61,848 nt of DNA from Phormidium tenue FACHB-1050. Lineage in GTDB: Bacteria; Cyanobacteriota; Cyanobacteriia; Pseudanabaenales; Pseudanabaenaceae. The DNA lies in assembly GCF_014696925.1 (NCBI RefSeq), contig NZ_JACJQY010000034.1, positions 1-61,848 of the forward strand. Reading direction: 5' to 3'. The notes under the pieces were generated by a model. That model saw only the letters and a program-made list of their open reading frames with translations. It was not told the origin of the DNA and did no database searches. Shown here piece by piece: positions 7,391-15,475 of this stretch (the stretch's first letter is position 1; every line of letters starts with the position of its first letter). The position numbers and the translations under genes were made by a program.

Positions 7391-7653
7391 TGATGGCTCT
7401 CACGAGCATTACGAACCCGTTCCTTCAATCTTGCCATCACAGTTTCACTATCCAATCCTTCACCCCGATCTAGTTGAGCTATACCTTCAGCTACCTTTTG
7501 GCGAGTATCTTGCAGCCATTGCTCGTAATGCTGATCTCTTTCCTCAAGTAACCGAAATGCCTCAAAAATCACCTCATCAGCAGAGCCATACTTACCACTA
7601 TTGAGCTTTTTTTGAATAAACTGCTCTTGCTCAATTTTTAAGGCAATACTCAT
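7387..7653 (-). CDS. parD: ParD-like ribbon-helix-helix antitoxin
   Basis: An 88-residue protein. Residues 1-45 fit a CopG/ParD ribbon-helix-helix (ALKIEQEQFIQKKLNSGKYG, then SADEVIFEAFRLLEERD). The tail is charged and helical and would wrap the toxin. It precedes parE with a 4-bp overlap. An AGGATG ribosome-binding site lies about 8 bp upstream, and a TATAAT box (complement of 7686-7691) lies 32 bp further out. It neutralises ParE and probably represses its own promoter. Confidence 0.86.
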   Translation of the reverse strand: MSIALKIEQEQFIQKKLNSGKYGSADEVIFEAFRLLEERDQHYEQWLQDTRQKVAEGIAQLDRGEGLDSETVMARLKERVRNARESHQ

Positions 7654-7685
7654 GATTTACATCCTAAGCCGTTTGATTATCAGTA

Positions 7686-7691
7686 ATTATA
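7686..7691 (-). promoter_or_regulatory. -10 box for parDE
   Basis: On the minus strand this reads TATAAT, 32 bp upstream of the parD ATG. No good -35 element was seen at 16-18 bp, which fits an activator-independent but tightly repressed addiction promoter only loosely. Confidence 0.4.
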
Positions 7692-7764
7692 CCAAAAGCT
7701 TTCAAGATGGAGATACTTGAATGATCGCCTGATAAGCGCGATCGCTATCATGCTTACGGACAAA

Positions 7765-7790
7765 TTGTCTATTTTGTCTATAATATAAGA
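7765..7790 (+). promoter_or_regulatory. Promoter and operator-like repeat upstream of phd
   Basis: TTGTCTATTTTGTCTATAAT contains a perfect TATAAT (7779-7784), 21 bp before the phd ATG. It is built on a 9-bp-spaced direct repeat TTGTCTAT. Direct or inverted half-sites over the -10 box are typical of antitoxin autoregulation. The -35 match is weak. Confidence 0.5.
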
Positions 7791-7805
7791 AAAAGAGCTA
7801 AAGCT

Positions 7806-8057
7806 ATGCAAATTGCTTCAGCAACAGAAGCCAAACAATCCTTTGGTGCAATCATCGACAAAGCCCAGCTTGAACCTGTAATGATCCGCAAACAGAATCG
7901 TGATGTCGCTGTAATTATGTCTATTGAAGACTATCAACGCATTACTCGTATTAATATTCAAGAATTTCAACAATTCAGATCTAGCATTGCAAAAAAAGCA
8001 CAAAAACGTGGCTTAACGGAAGAAAAGTTAAATGAACTGTTGAGTGACGACCAATAG
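7806..8057 (+). CDS. Phd/YefM-family antitoxin
   Basis: An 83-residue protein with the Phd/YefM fold: SATEAKQSFGAIIDKAQLEP, then VMIRKQNRDVAVIMSIEDYQRI at residues 24-45, followed by a toxin-binding helix. Members bind their promoter as dimers and cap a cognate toxin. The cognate reading frame immediately downstream is an internally shortened PIN domain, so this antitoxin may now lack an active target. The start is well placed 21 bp after a TATAAT box. Confidence 0.88.
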   Translation: MQIASATEAKQSFGAIIDKAQLEPVMIRKQNRDVAVIMSIEDYQRITRINIQEFQQFRSSIAKKAQKRGLTEEKLNELLSDDQ

Positions 8058-8061
8058 TTCT

Positions 8062-8325
8062 ATGCGTTTAGTTCTCGATACAATTGATCATGACGATATT
8101 GATGGATTATCTATCCGCATCAAAACTGTATGGTTGTTTGTCGAGATTTTGAATCAAGTTCAATTATGTCGAGATCCGAAAGATGATAAATTTATAGACT
8201 TAGCGCTAAATGGTGAGGCTTCTCATCTGATTACTGGAGACAGTGACTTGCTTGTATTGAACCCAATTCAAAATACTTCAGTCATCAAGCCACGTACTTT
8301 TTGGGATGAGATCATAAAGCTTTGA
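8062..8325 (+). pseudogene. PIN-domain toxin with internal deletion
   Basis: The 87-residue frame begins MRLVLDT, as in COG1569 PIN toxins, and ends with the normal second half (CRDPKDDKFIDLALNGEAS, then HLITGDSDLLVLN and a TFWDEI tail). About 50 residues normally found between the first Asp motif and the RDPKDDKF motif, including the conserved Glu, are missing. They are replaced by a short stretch that begins IDHDDIDG. The frame is still open, so a protein could be made, but the nuclease centre is incomplete. A GTG at 8044 gives an alternative start overlapping phd. Most likely an inactivated toxin. Confidence 0.7.
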
Positions 8326-8510
8326 ATTGTGAAGCTCTTAAACGATCGCCTAATAAGCGAGATCGCTAATCTATAACATTACTTTCAAATTGATATGTTC
8401 TAGAGCGATCGCCATTCTTTAGGGCAAATAAATGAATTTAATCTCGACTTGCCAAGTTAACATTAAGCTATAACGCATACCTAAAAAAACAGCCGATTAA
8501 CAAGATTCCT

Positions 8511-9899
8511 ATGACTAGAACCGAACGCGACTCCATGGGGGAAATGTCCCTGCCCGATGATGTTTACTATGGTATTCAAACTGTAAGGGCGATCGATAAC
8601 TTTAAAATTAGTGGACTTAAGCCCCTACCCACCTTTGTGGATGCTTGTTTGCTGATCAAAAAAGCTACAGCATTAGTTAATGCCGAACTCGGTTGTATTC
8701 CTGTCGGGATGGGCATGGCGATCGCGGCGGCGACAGATGAAATATTAGATGGACAGTTACGGGATCAGTTTGTTGTTGATGTTTATCAGGCGGGGGCTGG
8801 TACATCGCATCATATGAACATCAATGAAGTATTAGCCAATCGCGCCCTTGAGATTTTGGGTGACATTAAGGGGAATTACCAAAATGTAAACCCTAACGAT
8901 CATGTGAATTACGGACAGTCTACTAACGATGTAATTCCCACAGCGATTCGGATTGGAGCATTATTAGCCCTTGATCACGTTCTATTTCCTGCCTTAGCAA
9001 ATCTCAGTGAACAGTTACGGATTAAGGCGATCGCCTTTGCAGGAATCGTCAAATCTGGACGTACCCATTTACAGGATGCTGTCCCCGTCAGACTTGGTGA
9101 TGAATTTCAAGCCTATGCCCAAATTATTAGCGATCACATTAAACGCATTCACCTAGCAGCCAATGATTTAAAAACCTTGGGTTTAGGCGGGAGTGCGTCA
9201 GGTACAGGACTAAATACGCATCCCCAATATTGCGATCGCGTTGCTGAAAAATTGAGCGAGATTACTGGCTTTGAACTGAAGCCCGCTAGTAACTTGATGG
9301 CTGCGATGCAAAGTATGGCTCCCTTTGTGAATGTATCGGGTGCAATCCGCAACCTTGCCCAAGATACTTGCAAAATTGCCAATGACTTGCGCTTGATGGA
9401 TTCAGGCCCCAAAACTGGTTTGCGCGAGATTCAATTGCCACCAGTACAACCAGGCTCTTCCATCATGCCAGGCAAGTATAATCCTGTAATAGCTGAGATG
9501 ACAAATATGGTTTGCTATCAAGTTATCGGCTACGACACAGCGATCGCTTTTGCGGCGCAAGCAGGTCAATTGGAACTGAATGTGATGATGCCTTTGATTG
9601 CCTACGATTTGATTCAGAGTATTGAGATTTTGGGTCATGCGATCGATACCCTTGCAACAAAATGCATTAGAGGAATCGTGGCAGTTGAGGATCGCTGTGT
9701 AGCCTATGCCGAAGGTAGCCTTTCACTGGTGACTGCCTTAAATACCCACATCGGTTATCTCAATGCTGCTGATGTCGCCAAGGAATCCCTAGCAACAGGC
9801 AAATCTCTACGTCAAGTGGTTTTGGATAAGGGATTGATGACAGAGGAGAAGCTAGCCGAAGTTCTTGATCTTGAGCAAATGAGCCGTCCCAATGGATAG
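8511..9899 (+). CDS. aspA: Aspartate ammonia-lyase
   Basis: A 462-residue member of the fumarase/aspartase superfamily. It catalyses reversible deamination of aspartate to fumarate and ammonia. It begins TERDSMGEMSLPDDVYYG, the aspartase-type N-terminus. It contains GRTHLQDAVPVRLGDEF around residue 185 and the signature loop GSSIMPGKYNPV around 320, which carries the catalytic Ser. Length fits the family (about 465). Residues AGTSHHMNINEVLANRA support aspartase over class II fumarase, though the two are hard to separate by eye. It is a single gene with no obvious operon partner. Confidence 0.88.
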   Translation: MTRTERDSMGEMSLPDDVYYGIQTVRAIDNFKISGLKPLPTFVDACLLIKKATALVNAELGCIPVGMGMAIAAATDEILDGQLRDQFVVDVYQAGAGTSHHMNINEVLANRALEILGDIKGNYQNVNPNDHVNYGQSTNDVIPTAIRIGALLALDHVLFPALANLSEQLRIKAIAFAGIVKSGRTHLQDAVPVRLGDEFQAYAQIISDHIKRIHLAANDLKTLGLGGSASGTGLNTHPQYCDRVAEKLSEITGFELKPASNLMAAMQSMAPFVNVSGAIRNLAQDTCKIANDLRLMDSGPKTGLREIQLPPVQPGSSIMPGKYNPVIAEMTNMVCYQVIGYDTAIAFAAQAGQLELNVMMPLIAYDLIQSIEILGHAIDTLATKCIRGIVAVEDRCVAYAEGSLSLVTALNTHIGYLNAADVAKESLATGKSLRQVVLDKGLMTEEKLAEVLDLEQMSRPNG

Positions 9900-9925
9900 C
9901 ACTCATGATTTTTCTATGTCATTTT

Positions 9926-9998
9926 AAAAGAAGATTTGGAGATCAAATCCCTACATATTTTTGTAAAGGTAGGGGCTTGGTCTCCAAGCCCCAATAGT
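9926..9998. repeat. Inverted-repeat element between aspA and glmU
   Basis: TTGGAGATCAAATCCCTAC and GTAGGGGCTTGGTCTCCAA form imperfect arms (15 of 19 pair) around a short AT loop. The right part, with GGGGCTTGGTCTCCAAGCCCC, is itself palindromic. Similar short palindromes are common in filamentous cyanobacterial intergenic DNA. Confidence 0.6.
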
Positions 9999-10024
9999 TA
10001 TTATCAATGGAGAATGAGAAAAAT

Positions 10025-11389
10025 ATGTTAGCAGTAGCAGTCTTGGCGGCAGGTAAAGGAACGCGCATGAAGTCCGCGTTACCTAAAGTATTACAGCCAC
10101 TGGGAGGTAAATCATTAGTTGAGCGTGTTCTCAATGCTACAGACTCTCTCAAAGCCGATCGCCGTATTGCGATTATTGGTTATTGTAGCGATCAGGTTCG
10201 GGCTGCGCTCGCAGATTATCCGCAACTAGAATTTGCAGAGCAAACAGAGCAATTAGGAACGGGTCATGCGATCCAGCAACTATTGGAACCTTTAGCAGAT
10301 TTTGCAGGTGAACTAGTTGTACTTACTGGTGACTCACCTTTGATGCGTACAGAAACGATTCAAGCTTTAATTGATAGTCATCGCCAACACAAAGCTTCTG
10401 CAACTGTCCTCACAGCCATTTTGCCAAATCCGACGGGATATGGTCGTGTATTCTGCGATCACGATATGAAGATCGAACGCATCATCGAACATCGTGATTG
10501 TAATCCTGAACAGCTTCTCAATCAGCGTGTTAGTACGGGTGTTTATTGTTTTGATTGGCAAGAATTAGCTCAGGCTCTACCGAAACTGACTACGAATAAT
10601 GCTCAACAGGAGTATTATCTGACTGAAGTTTTTGATTATCTCAAATCGGTTTATGCAAGTGATTTAGAAGATCCTGATGAGAGTTTAGGAATTAACGATC
10701 GCATCCAGCTATCCCATGCCTATGATGTCTTGCAAAAAAGAGCGAGAGAAAAGTGGATGCGTGCTGGTGTCACCATGCTTCTACCTGAAACAATTACCAT
10801 TGATGATGAAGTGGAACTTGCGCCGAATGTAATTATCGAGCCACATTCCCATTTGCGCGGTAATACTAAGGTTGGTTCAGGTACGACGATTGGACCTTCG
10901 AGTATGTTGTCAAATAGCATTATTGGCGAGAACTGTACGGTGCAATTCTCGGTAATTGAAGATAGTCAAATCGCGGATAACTGTCGGATTGGTCCCTTTG
11001 CGCGAATTCGTGGTGAGTCAATAGTGGGAGAAAAATGTCGGATTGGGAACTTTGTGGAATTGAAGAATGCCAAAGTAGGCGATCGCACTAACGCTGCTCA
11101 TCTTAGCTATCTTGGTGATGCGACTCTTGGCAAACAAGTAAACATTGGCGCAGGTACGATTACAGCTAATTATGATGGCTTTAAAAAGCATCAGACTGTA
11201 ATCGGCGATCGCAGTAAGACTGGTTCTAACTCGGTTCTAGTTGCACCAATTCAAATTGGTGAGAACGTCAATATTGCCGCAGGTTCGACAATTGTGGAAA
11301 ATGTGGAAGCTGATGCTTTAGCGATCGCCAGAGCGAAGCAGGTCATTAAGCCTGATTATTATGATCAAGAAGGTCGGAAGAAGAACTAA
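10025..11389 (+). CDS. glmU: Bifunctional UDP-GlcNAc pyrophosphorylase / GlcN-1-P acetyltransferase
   Basis: About 454 residues. The enzyme acetylates glucosamine-1-phosphate and then couples it to UTP, giving UDP-GlcNAc for peptidoglycan and envelope glycans. The N-terminal uridylyltransferase has LAAGKGTRMKS at its start and GTGHAIQQ and LTGDSPLM near residues 75-105. The C-terminal half is a left-handed beta-helix of hexapeptide repeats (IGPFARIRGES, GNFVELKNAKVG) with the acetyltransferase motif GAGTITANYDG. I prefer ATG 10025 because it gives the usual short N-terminus and has GGAGAATGAG upstream. ATG 10007 is in frame too. Confidence 0.95.
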   Translation: MLAVAVLAAGKGTRMKSALPKVLQPLGGKSLVERVLNATDSLKADRRIAIIGYCSDQVRAALADYPQLEFAEQTEQLGTGHAIQQLLEPLADFAGELVVLTGDSPLMRTETIQALIDSHRQHKASATVLTAILPNPTGYGRVFCDHDMKIERIIEHRDCNPEQLLNQRVSTGVYCFDWQELAQALPKLTTNNAQQEYYLTEVFDYLKSVYASDLEDPDESLGINDRIQLSHAYDVLQKRAREKWMRAGVTMLLPETITIDDEVELAPNVIIEPHSHLRGNTKVGSGTTIGPSSMLSNSIIGENCTVQFSVIEDSQIADNCRIGPFARIRGESIVGEKCRIGNFVELKNAKVGDRTNAAHLSYLGDATLGKQVNIGAGTITANYDGFKKHQTVIGDRSKTGSNSVLVAPIQIGENVNIAAGSTIVENVEADALAIARAKQVIKPDYYDQEGRKKN

Positions 11390-11419
11390 AAGTTAGGACT
11401 TACACCGAAGAACGAAATT

Positions 11420-11445
11420 TAGGGGCAATTCATGAATTGCCCCTA
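11420..11445. repeat. Perfect 26-bp palindrome downstream of glmU
   Basis: TAGGGGCAATTCA followed by its exact reverse complement, with no spacer. It overlaps the last codons of the convergent GGDEF gene by 3 bp and may act as a shared transcription barrier. Copies of this type are common in cyanobacteria. Confidence 0.7.
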
Positions 11446-12426
11446 CGATGAAATGACTTCCCTTGTTCGTTTCTCACGTTTTTGTGCGTACATCAGGCGA
11501 TCGCCTTCTACTAACAGATCATTAATTGAATGATGACGACTTGGATCAAACTCAACCATGCCAACGCTGTAAATAATATTGTACCCACGAGATCCCTGTT
11601 GATTATTAAAGTCTTTTAGTATTTGTTCTAAACGATTTAAAATGAGATGCGTTTCAGTCTGATTGGCATTAGTCAATAAAGCCACAAATTCATCTCCGCC
11701 TAGTCTGCCGACTACGTCTGATTCCCGAAAAGCTTCTTTTAAGATTCTACTGAAATTTATTAGGGCCTGATCTCCTTCTGCATGTCCATAGAGATCGTTG
11801 ATTTCTTTAAAAAAGTCTAGATCAAAAAAGAAGAGAGAAGCAGGCTTACCCATACGTTTGCATAGGTTTAGGGCATGGTGTGCTAAAGCACTAAAGCCGC
11901 GCCGATTAGATATTTGGGTCAATTCATCGATTGTTGCTAGCTGTACGGATGATAGTTCTTGAGCTGCCATTTGACCAAGATCACGCAGCAACTCTCGGTC
12001 TTCTTCACTGAGGATGCGAGGTTCTTGATCAATTAAACAGAGCGTACCGACCTTAATTCCGTTAGAGACAACTAGTGGGACTCCTGCATAAAAGCGAATC
12101 TTCGGATCATTTAGAACTAGAGGATTATCGTAAAACCGTTCATCCATTAAGGCATCGGCAATCATGAAAATATCATTGCCTAAGATGGCATGACCACAGA
12201 AGGATATATCGCGTGACATTTCGTTAACTTCTATACCTAGACAGGATTTAAACCATTGACGATTTGTGTCAACTAAGCTAACTAAGGCGATCGGCACTCT
12301 AAATAGTCGCTTGGCGATTCTAGTGAGGCGATCAAAGCGTTCTTCTGATTCCGTATCAAGAATATTTAGCGATCGCAGTGTGGCAAGACGAATGTCTTCA
12401 TTCTCTGGGTAATCTGGGGCTTTCAT
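11443..12426 (-). CDS. GAF-GGDEF diguanylate cyclase
   Basis: A 327-residue soluble signalling protein. Residues 20-160 form a GAF domain (ALVSLVDTNRQWFKS, DISFCGHAILG, FYAGVPLV). Residues 165-325 form a GGDEF domain with the active-site motif GRLGGDEF and the product-inhibition site RESD exactly five residues before it, so it should make cyclic di-GMP under feedback control. The FFFDLDFFKEINDLYGHAEGD motif of the substrate pocket is intact. The GAF lacks an obvious bilin-binding Cys motif, so the input is probably a small ligand or redox cue. It stands alone. Confidence 0.9.
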   Translation of the reverse strand: MKAPDYPENEDIRLATLRSLNILDTESEERFDRLTRIAKRLFRVPIALVSLVDTNRQWFKSCLGIEVNEMSRDISFCGHAILGNDIFMIADALMDERFYDNPLVLNDPKIRFYAGVPLVVSNGIKVGTLCLIDQEPRILSEEDRELLRDLGQMAAQELSSVQLATIDELTQISNRRGFSALAHHALNLCKRMGKPASLFFFDLDFFKEINDLYGHAEGDQALINFSRILKEAFRESDVVGRLGGDEFVALLTNANQTETHLILNRLEQILKDFNNQQGSRGYNIIYSVGMVEFDPSRHHSINDLLVEGDRLMYAQKREKRTREVISS

Positions 12427-12724
12427 AGATATTTGTTATTTAGCATAGGTATTCAAAATAATAGTTTTAAGGATAATTGAGAGTAAAAATCACAAATTAA
12501 ATTAAGTGAATAAGAACAATGATTTTCGTTGAAAGCATTATGAATCAACACGTTCAATGAAAATCTTACAATTTGTTTTGTCTCAAATTGCTGTGAGACT
12601 AATAACAATTGTCAAAACAATTCAATATTATTATAATCAAGAGCAAAAGAAGATTTAGCAAAATCGAAGTGAGTTTATCTCAAAATCTCGTAGAAACAAT
12701 TCACGAACTGTTTCTACGAGATTT
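12427..12724. other. Intergenic region with a long hairpin
   Basis: I see no supported gene here. Apparent plus-strand coding through this region only reads through repeats. The one clear structure is a hairpin at 12682-12725 with arms AAAATCTCGTAGAAACA... that pair over about 20 bp with one mismatch around a 4-base loop. It runs directly into the next repeat element. Confidence 0.6.
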
Positions 12725-12843
12725 TATAGCTATAGCCACCTGTATCAGGACAAATCAAAACCCAAAAGATGAGTGGCGGCGCGAAGCGCCGCCACTCATC
12801 TTTTGGGTTTTATGTCCTAAGCAAAACTTACATTGCTATAGCT
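12725..12843. repeat. TATAGC-bounded nested palindromic element, copy 1
   Basis: The core at 12757-12811 is a perfect hairpin: 26-bp arms, beginning AAAACCCAAAAGATGAGT and closing with GGCGGCGC, around a GAA loop. The core is flanked by AGGACA on the left and TGTCCT on the right. Outside these are TATAGCTATAGCCA and a GCTATAGC stretch. Copies at 23695, 45108, 46242 and 52831 share the flanks but have different inner arms. Confidence 0.8.
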
Positions 12844-12898
12844 TCGCCGCACTAACAAAAATTGCTTATTGTTTAAATCGCAGAATCCTATCTGATGA

Positions 12899-14281
12899 TT
12901 ACTTCCAAATGTTTTCCCAGAAAGGCGTTTCCACAGGAGTAGGAAGACTAGAGATATTCATCTTGCGGCGAATATCGGCGATGTTCCATCCTGTTAAACT
13001 TGCTAGAGTTTGGGCTTCCTTCTCGAAGCGAGGACGTAGCGATCGCTGATATTCTTTTCCTGCTTCGCAATTCATCTCGCCCTTAAAGGCATGTCGCAAC
13101 ACATAGCGTCCTTGGAACAATTCCTGATTGGAAGTTTCCTTAAAGGTTAAGTCCTCTGGGAACTTGTCGCGATTATATCGAATATGTAAGCGTGTGATAA
13201 AGACGCTGCGGCTAGGAGGTCTAGGCATTATGCGCCGACTTGAAGGCTGGCTAGAATCGGGCGCACCAATCCAAAATACACCTGCTTTGCGAAGTTCCTC
13301 TTGCGAGAGCGGTTCCGCAGAACAAGGATCACAGTTTGACATATCCCATGCATATTCCAAAAAGGCTACTTTGCGTCCCTCCTTGTTATAGGAGGTTTGG
13401 AACATTGACTTATAGAAATTGCCAAATTCATTCTTCACATAAACGGGAATATCGGCATCGGAAGGTACTTTGATGGTGCGATAGTTGGCAACTTCTGCTT
13501 GTCCTTTGGGTGAGAGAATATAAACGAGCAAATCTTGATCGCCATTAGCATTGAGCATTCCCAAACGGATGGGCAACATGAATTTTGGTGATTCGTAAGC
13601 CATCATCAGAGGACGCAGTGATTGAGAACCTGTTTTACTTAGTTCAGCAATATTCACCTTAGCCACAAAGAATTTCATGTTTTGGCGAATATAAGGCTGA
13701 AGTAATTCCTTTGCTCCTTGTGGAATTTTGTAATCATTGTCAATGAGCCAAGCTTCCAAACCATCGGATTCCTTGGCGCTAAGAATGAGAATGTCATATT
13801 CTCCAACCGAAAACTTAGCTTCAATTGTAACTTGGTAGTTGTCACGGCGTGCTTTTGATTCTGTTACTGGGGCTGCACTTGCTCTGGTTATGCCCCCAAG
13901 ATTAACCCGATCATAGGCTTCATATCTAGCACAGGGATCGGAGTCAAAGTATTCCACTAAGCGAGGGGCGCTAAAGGAATCAAGGCGATCAATTATCTTC
14001 TGTTCACCAATGCGAACTTGCTTTTCTTTCAGCAATACTGGTACTGGCACAACCAGAGCGAAGTCTTTAACATCGCCTTGGTAGTCATTCGCCATCGTTA
14101 AAACGGTTCGCTTGCCATCACGGGCAATCACCACCTGTGAAGCCTTGTTAAAGAGGCTAGCATCGGCTTGCGATACATAAAATCCACAGAAGGCAAAGAC
14201 AGCAGGTGAATAGGCAAAGACAACTAAACAAGCAAGGGCGGTACTTAAAAGTATACGCATCCAAATCAGAAATTTTTTCAT
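12899..14281 (-). CDS. DUF2330 family secreted or lumenal protein
   Basis: A 460-residue protein. Residues 1-30 form a signal peptide (MKKFLIWMRILLSTALACLV, cleaved near VFA). Then come CGFYVSQADASLFNKASQVVIARDGKRT and MANDYQGDVKDFALVVPVPV, which are the DUF2330 hallmarks. It has Cys pairs (DPCARYEAY; NCDPCSAE) that could form disulfides. The function is unknown. It precedes an RnfD/NqrB-like membrane protein by 63 bp on the same strand, a pairing seen in other cyanobacteria, which suggests an envelope redox role by context only. Confidence 0.85.
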   Translation of the reverse strand: MKKFLIWMRILLSTALACLVVFAYSPAVFAFCGFYVSQADASLFNKASQVVIARDGKRTVLTMANDYQGDVKDFALVVPVPVLLKEKQVRIGEQKIIDRLDSFSAPRLVEYFDSDPCARYEAYDRVNLGGITRASAAPVTESKARRDNYQVTIEAKFSVGEYDILILSAKESDGLEAWLIDNDYKIPQGAKELLQPYIRQNMKFFVAKVNIAELSKTGSQSLRPLMMAYESPKFMLPIRLGMLNANGDQDLLVYILSPKGQAEVANYRTIKVPSDADIPVYVKNEFGNFYKSMFQTSYNKEGRKVAFLEYAWDMSNCDPCSAEPLSQEELRKAGVFWIGAPDSSQPSSRRIMPRPPSRSVFITRLHIRYNRDKFPEDLTFKETSNQELFQGRYVLRHAFKGEMNCEAGKEYQRSLRPRFEKEAQTLASLTGWNIADIRRKMNISSLPTPVETPFWENIWK

Positions 14282-14344
14282 ATATCTATCCTTGAAAATC
14301 AGTGATATGAGTGAGAGTGCGAAGCGCTCTCATTCATATTGTTT

Positions 14345-15256
14345 TTAGTTGGAAAGGAAAGTGCTATAGCGTTTGGGCAACCATTGGAATCGTGGAGCAT
14401 TCCAGAGCCGATCGCATAAAACTGTAAGTGGTGAAATTAGAAATAATGCATAAAACATCGCATCAGAGTTAAAGAAAACATTGCGGAAGATAAAGGCTAA
14501 AACCGCGATCGCCACAGCCCATATTAATCGCGCCACTTTAGCATTCGGAATGGAACGCGGATCGGTAATCATAAATAGCGCAAACAGCAACAAAGAGCCA
14601 CTCGTTAGGCGATGGGCTAAGACATCCCAAGTCCAACCCAGCCAAAGGTTTCGTAATCCTTCTAAAAGAGAATAGGCAACTAAAAACATGACGCTCGTAT
14701 CCCAACGCCCTACTTTTTTGAGAACGATGCCACCTAAACCGAGAAACACTAGAGCGTATAAACTATCTTCACCCCATTGTCCGTTAGAAACCCATGCGTG
14801 ATTATTCCAAACAAAACTATCGAGCAGCAAAACCACGACGATCCCGAAGTTAGCAGGATTGAACCAATGTTTGCCGTTGGTGCGGAAGATAAATTTGCTA
14901 GCGATCGCCAAAAATGAGGCACAGGCGATCGCCCCGTAACTATCAGAACGTAATAATAAACTTAAGCCCAATGCCGTGATTGTCGCGCTTTTAAGGGATA
15001 GCCAACGTTCATTTTTTTGTGGTGTTGCTGGAGGAAATATCGATATCATGCATATTTGCGTCAACCAACAAGTCACAAATGTTAGCGCGATCGCGATCGG
15101 TTTTAGTGACCAATCACGGGTGCTAACCCCTAACAACAAAAAAACTGATAGAAATAGAATTTGATAATCACGGGCATCTCGGAAAGGAGCGAGACCAAAA
15201 CTGAAAAATCTGAAAAGCGATCGCGGTATCGCGAAAGGCAACTTTAATGACTGCAT
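14345..15256 (-). CDS. RnfD/NqrB-like membrane protein
   Basis: A 303-residue polytopic protein with eight to nine hydrophobic helices. The segment HWFNPANFGIVVVLLL and the motif FALFMITDPRSIPN are typical of the NqrB/RnfD/RnfE superfamily, which in other bacteria carries FMN in sodium- or proton-pumping oxidoreductases. The covalent-flavin motif SGAT is not intact: the corresponding place reads LTSGSLLL. Flavinylation is therefore doubtful. None of the other rnf genes is nearby. It is expressed with the DUF2330 gene downstream. The role is probably envelope electron transfer or a transport relic. Confidence 0.8.
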   Translation of the reverse strand: MQSLKLPFAIPRSLFRFFSFGLAPFRDARDYQILFLSVFLLLGVSTRDWSLKPIAIALTFVTCWLTQICMISIFPPATPQKNERWLSLKSATITALGLSLLLRSDSYGAIACASFLAIASKFIFRTNGKHWFNPANFGIVVVLLLDSFVWNNHAWVSNGQWGEDSLYALVFLGLGGIVLKKVGRWDTSVMFLVAYSLLEGLRNLWLGWTWDVLAHRLTSGSLLLFALFMITDPRSIPNAKVARLIWAVAIAVLAFIFRNVFFNSDAMFYALFLISPLTVLCDRLWNAPRFQWLPKRYSTFLSN

Positions 15257-15373
15257 AGCTTTCTGATTAACCTAAAGTTTGGATCAGTATAACTGCCTAA
15301 ATTTTAGGAATGCCGTCTGTTGCGCTTTTTGTAACGATCACTTGCTTATATAGCGTGTCTAGCGAGGTACAAA

Positions 15374-15475
15374 GGTTTGATTCCCCGCCGAAGGCGGGGA
15401 ATCAAACCCTTTTAATTAATAAAGAAGCAAATCTTTGTGGCGCGGCTTCGCTGCGCCACAAAGATTTGCTTCTTT
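15374..15475. repeat. Two adjacent hairpins between divergent and convergent genes
   Basis: The first is GGTTTGATTCCCCGCC-GAA-GGCGGGGAATCAAACC (15374-15408), a perfect 16-bp stem with a 3-base loop. The second (15421-15475) has perfect 23-bp arms beginning AAAGAAGCAAATCTTTG around a 9-base loop. It covers the stop codon of the SPFH gene and can act as its terminator. Confidence 0.8.

Noticed and set aside
7719-7760. Possible third copy of the 413-gene tail (GATCGCCTGATAAGCGCGATCGCT)
   Set aside because: The similarity is short and rests largely on HIP1 octamers, which occur everywhere in this genome. Only the copy at 7036-7107 is convincing.
12609-13049. Plus-strand frame of 146 codons upstream of and overlapping the DUF2330 gene
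   Set aside because: It reads through the TATAGC-bounded palindrome and antisense to the DUF2330 3' end. No domain is visible and similar peptides appear in other palindrome copies, so it is a shadow.
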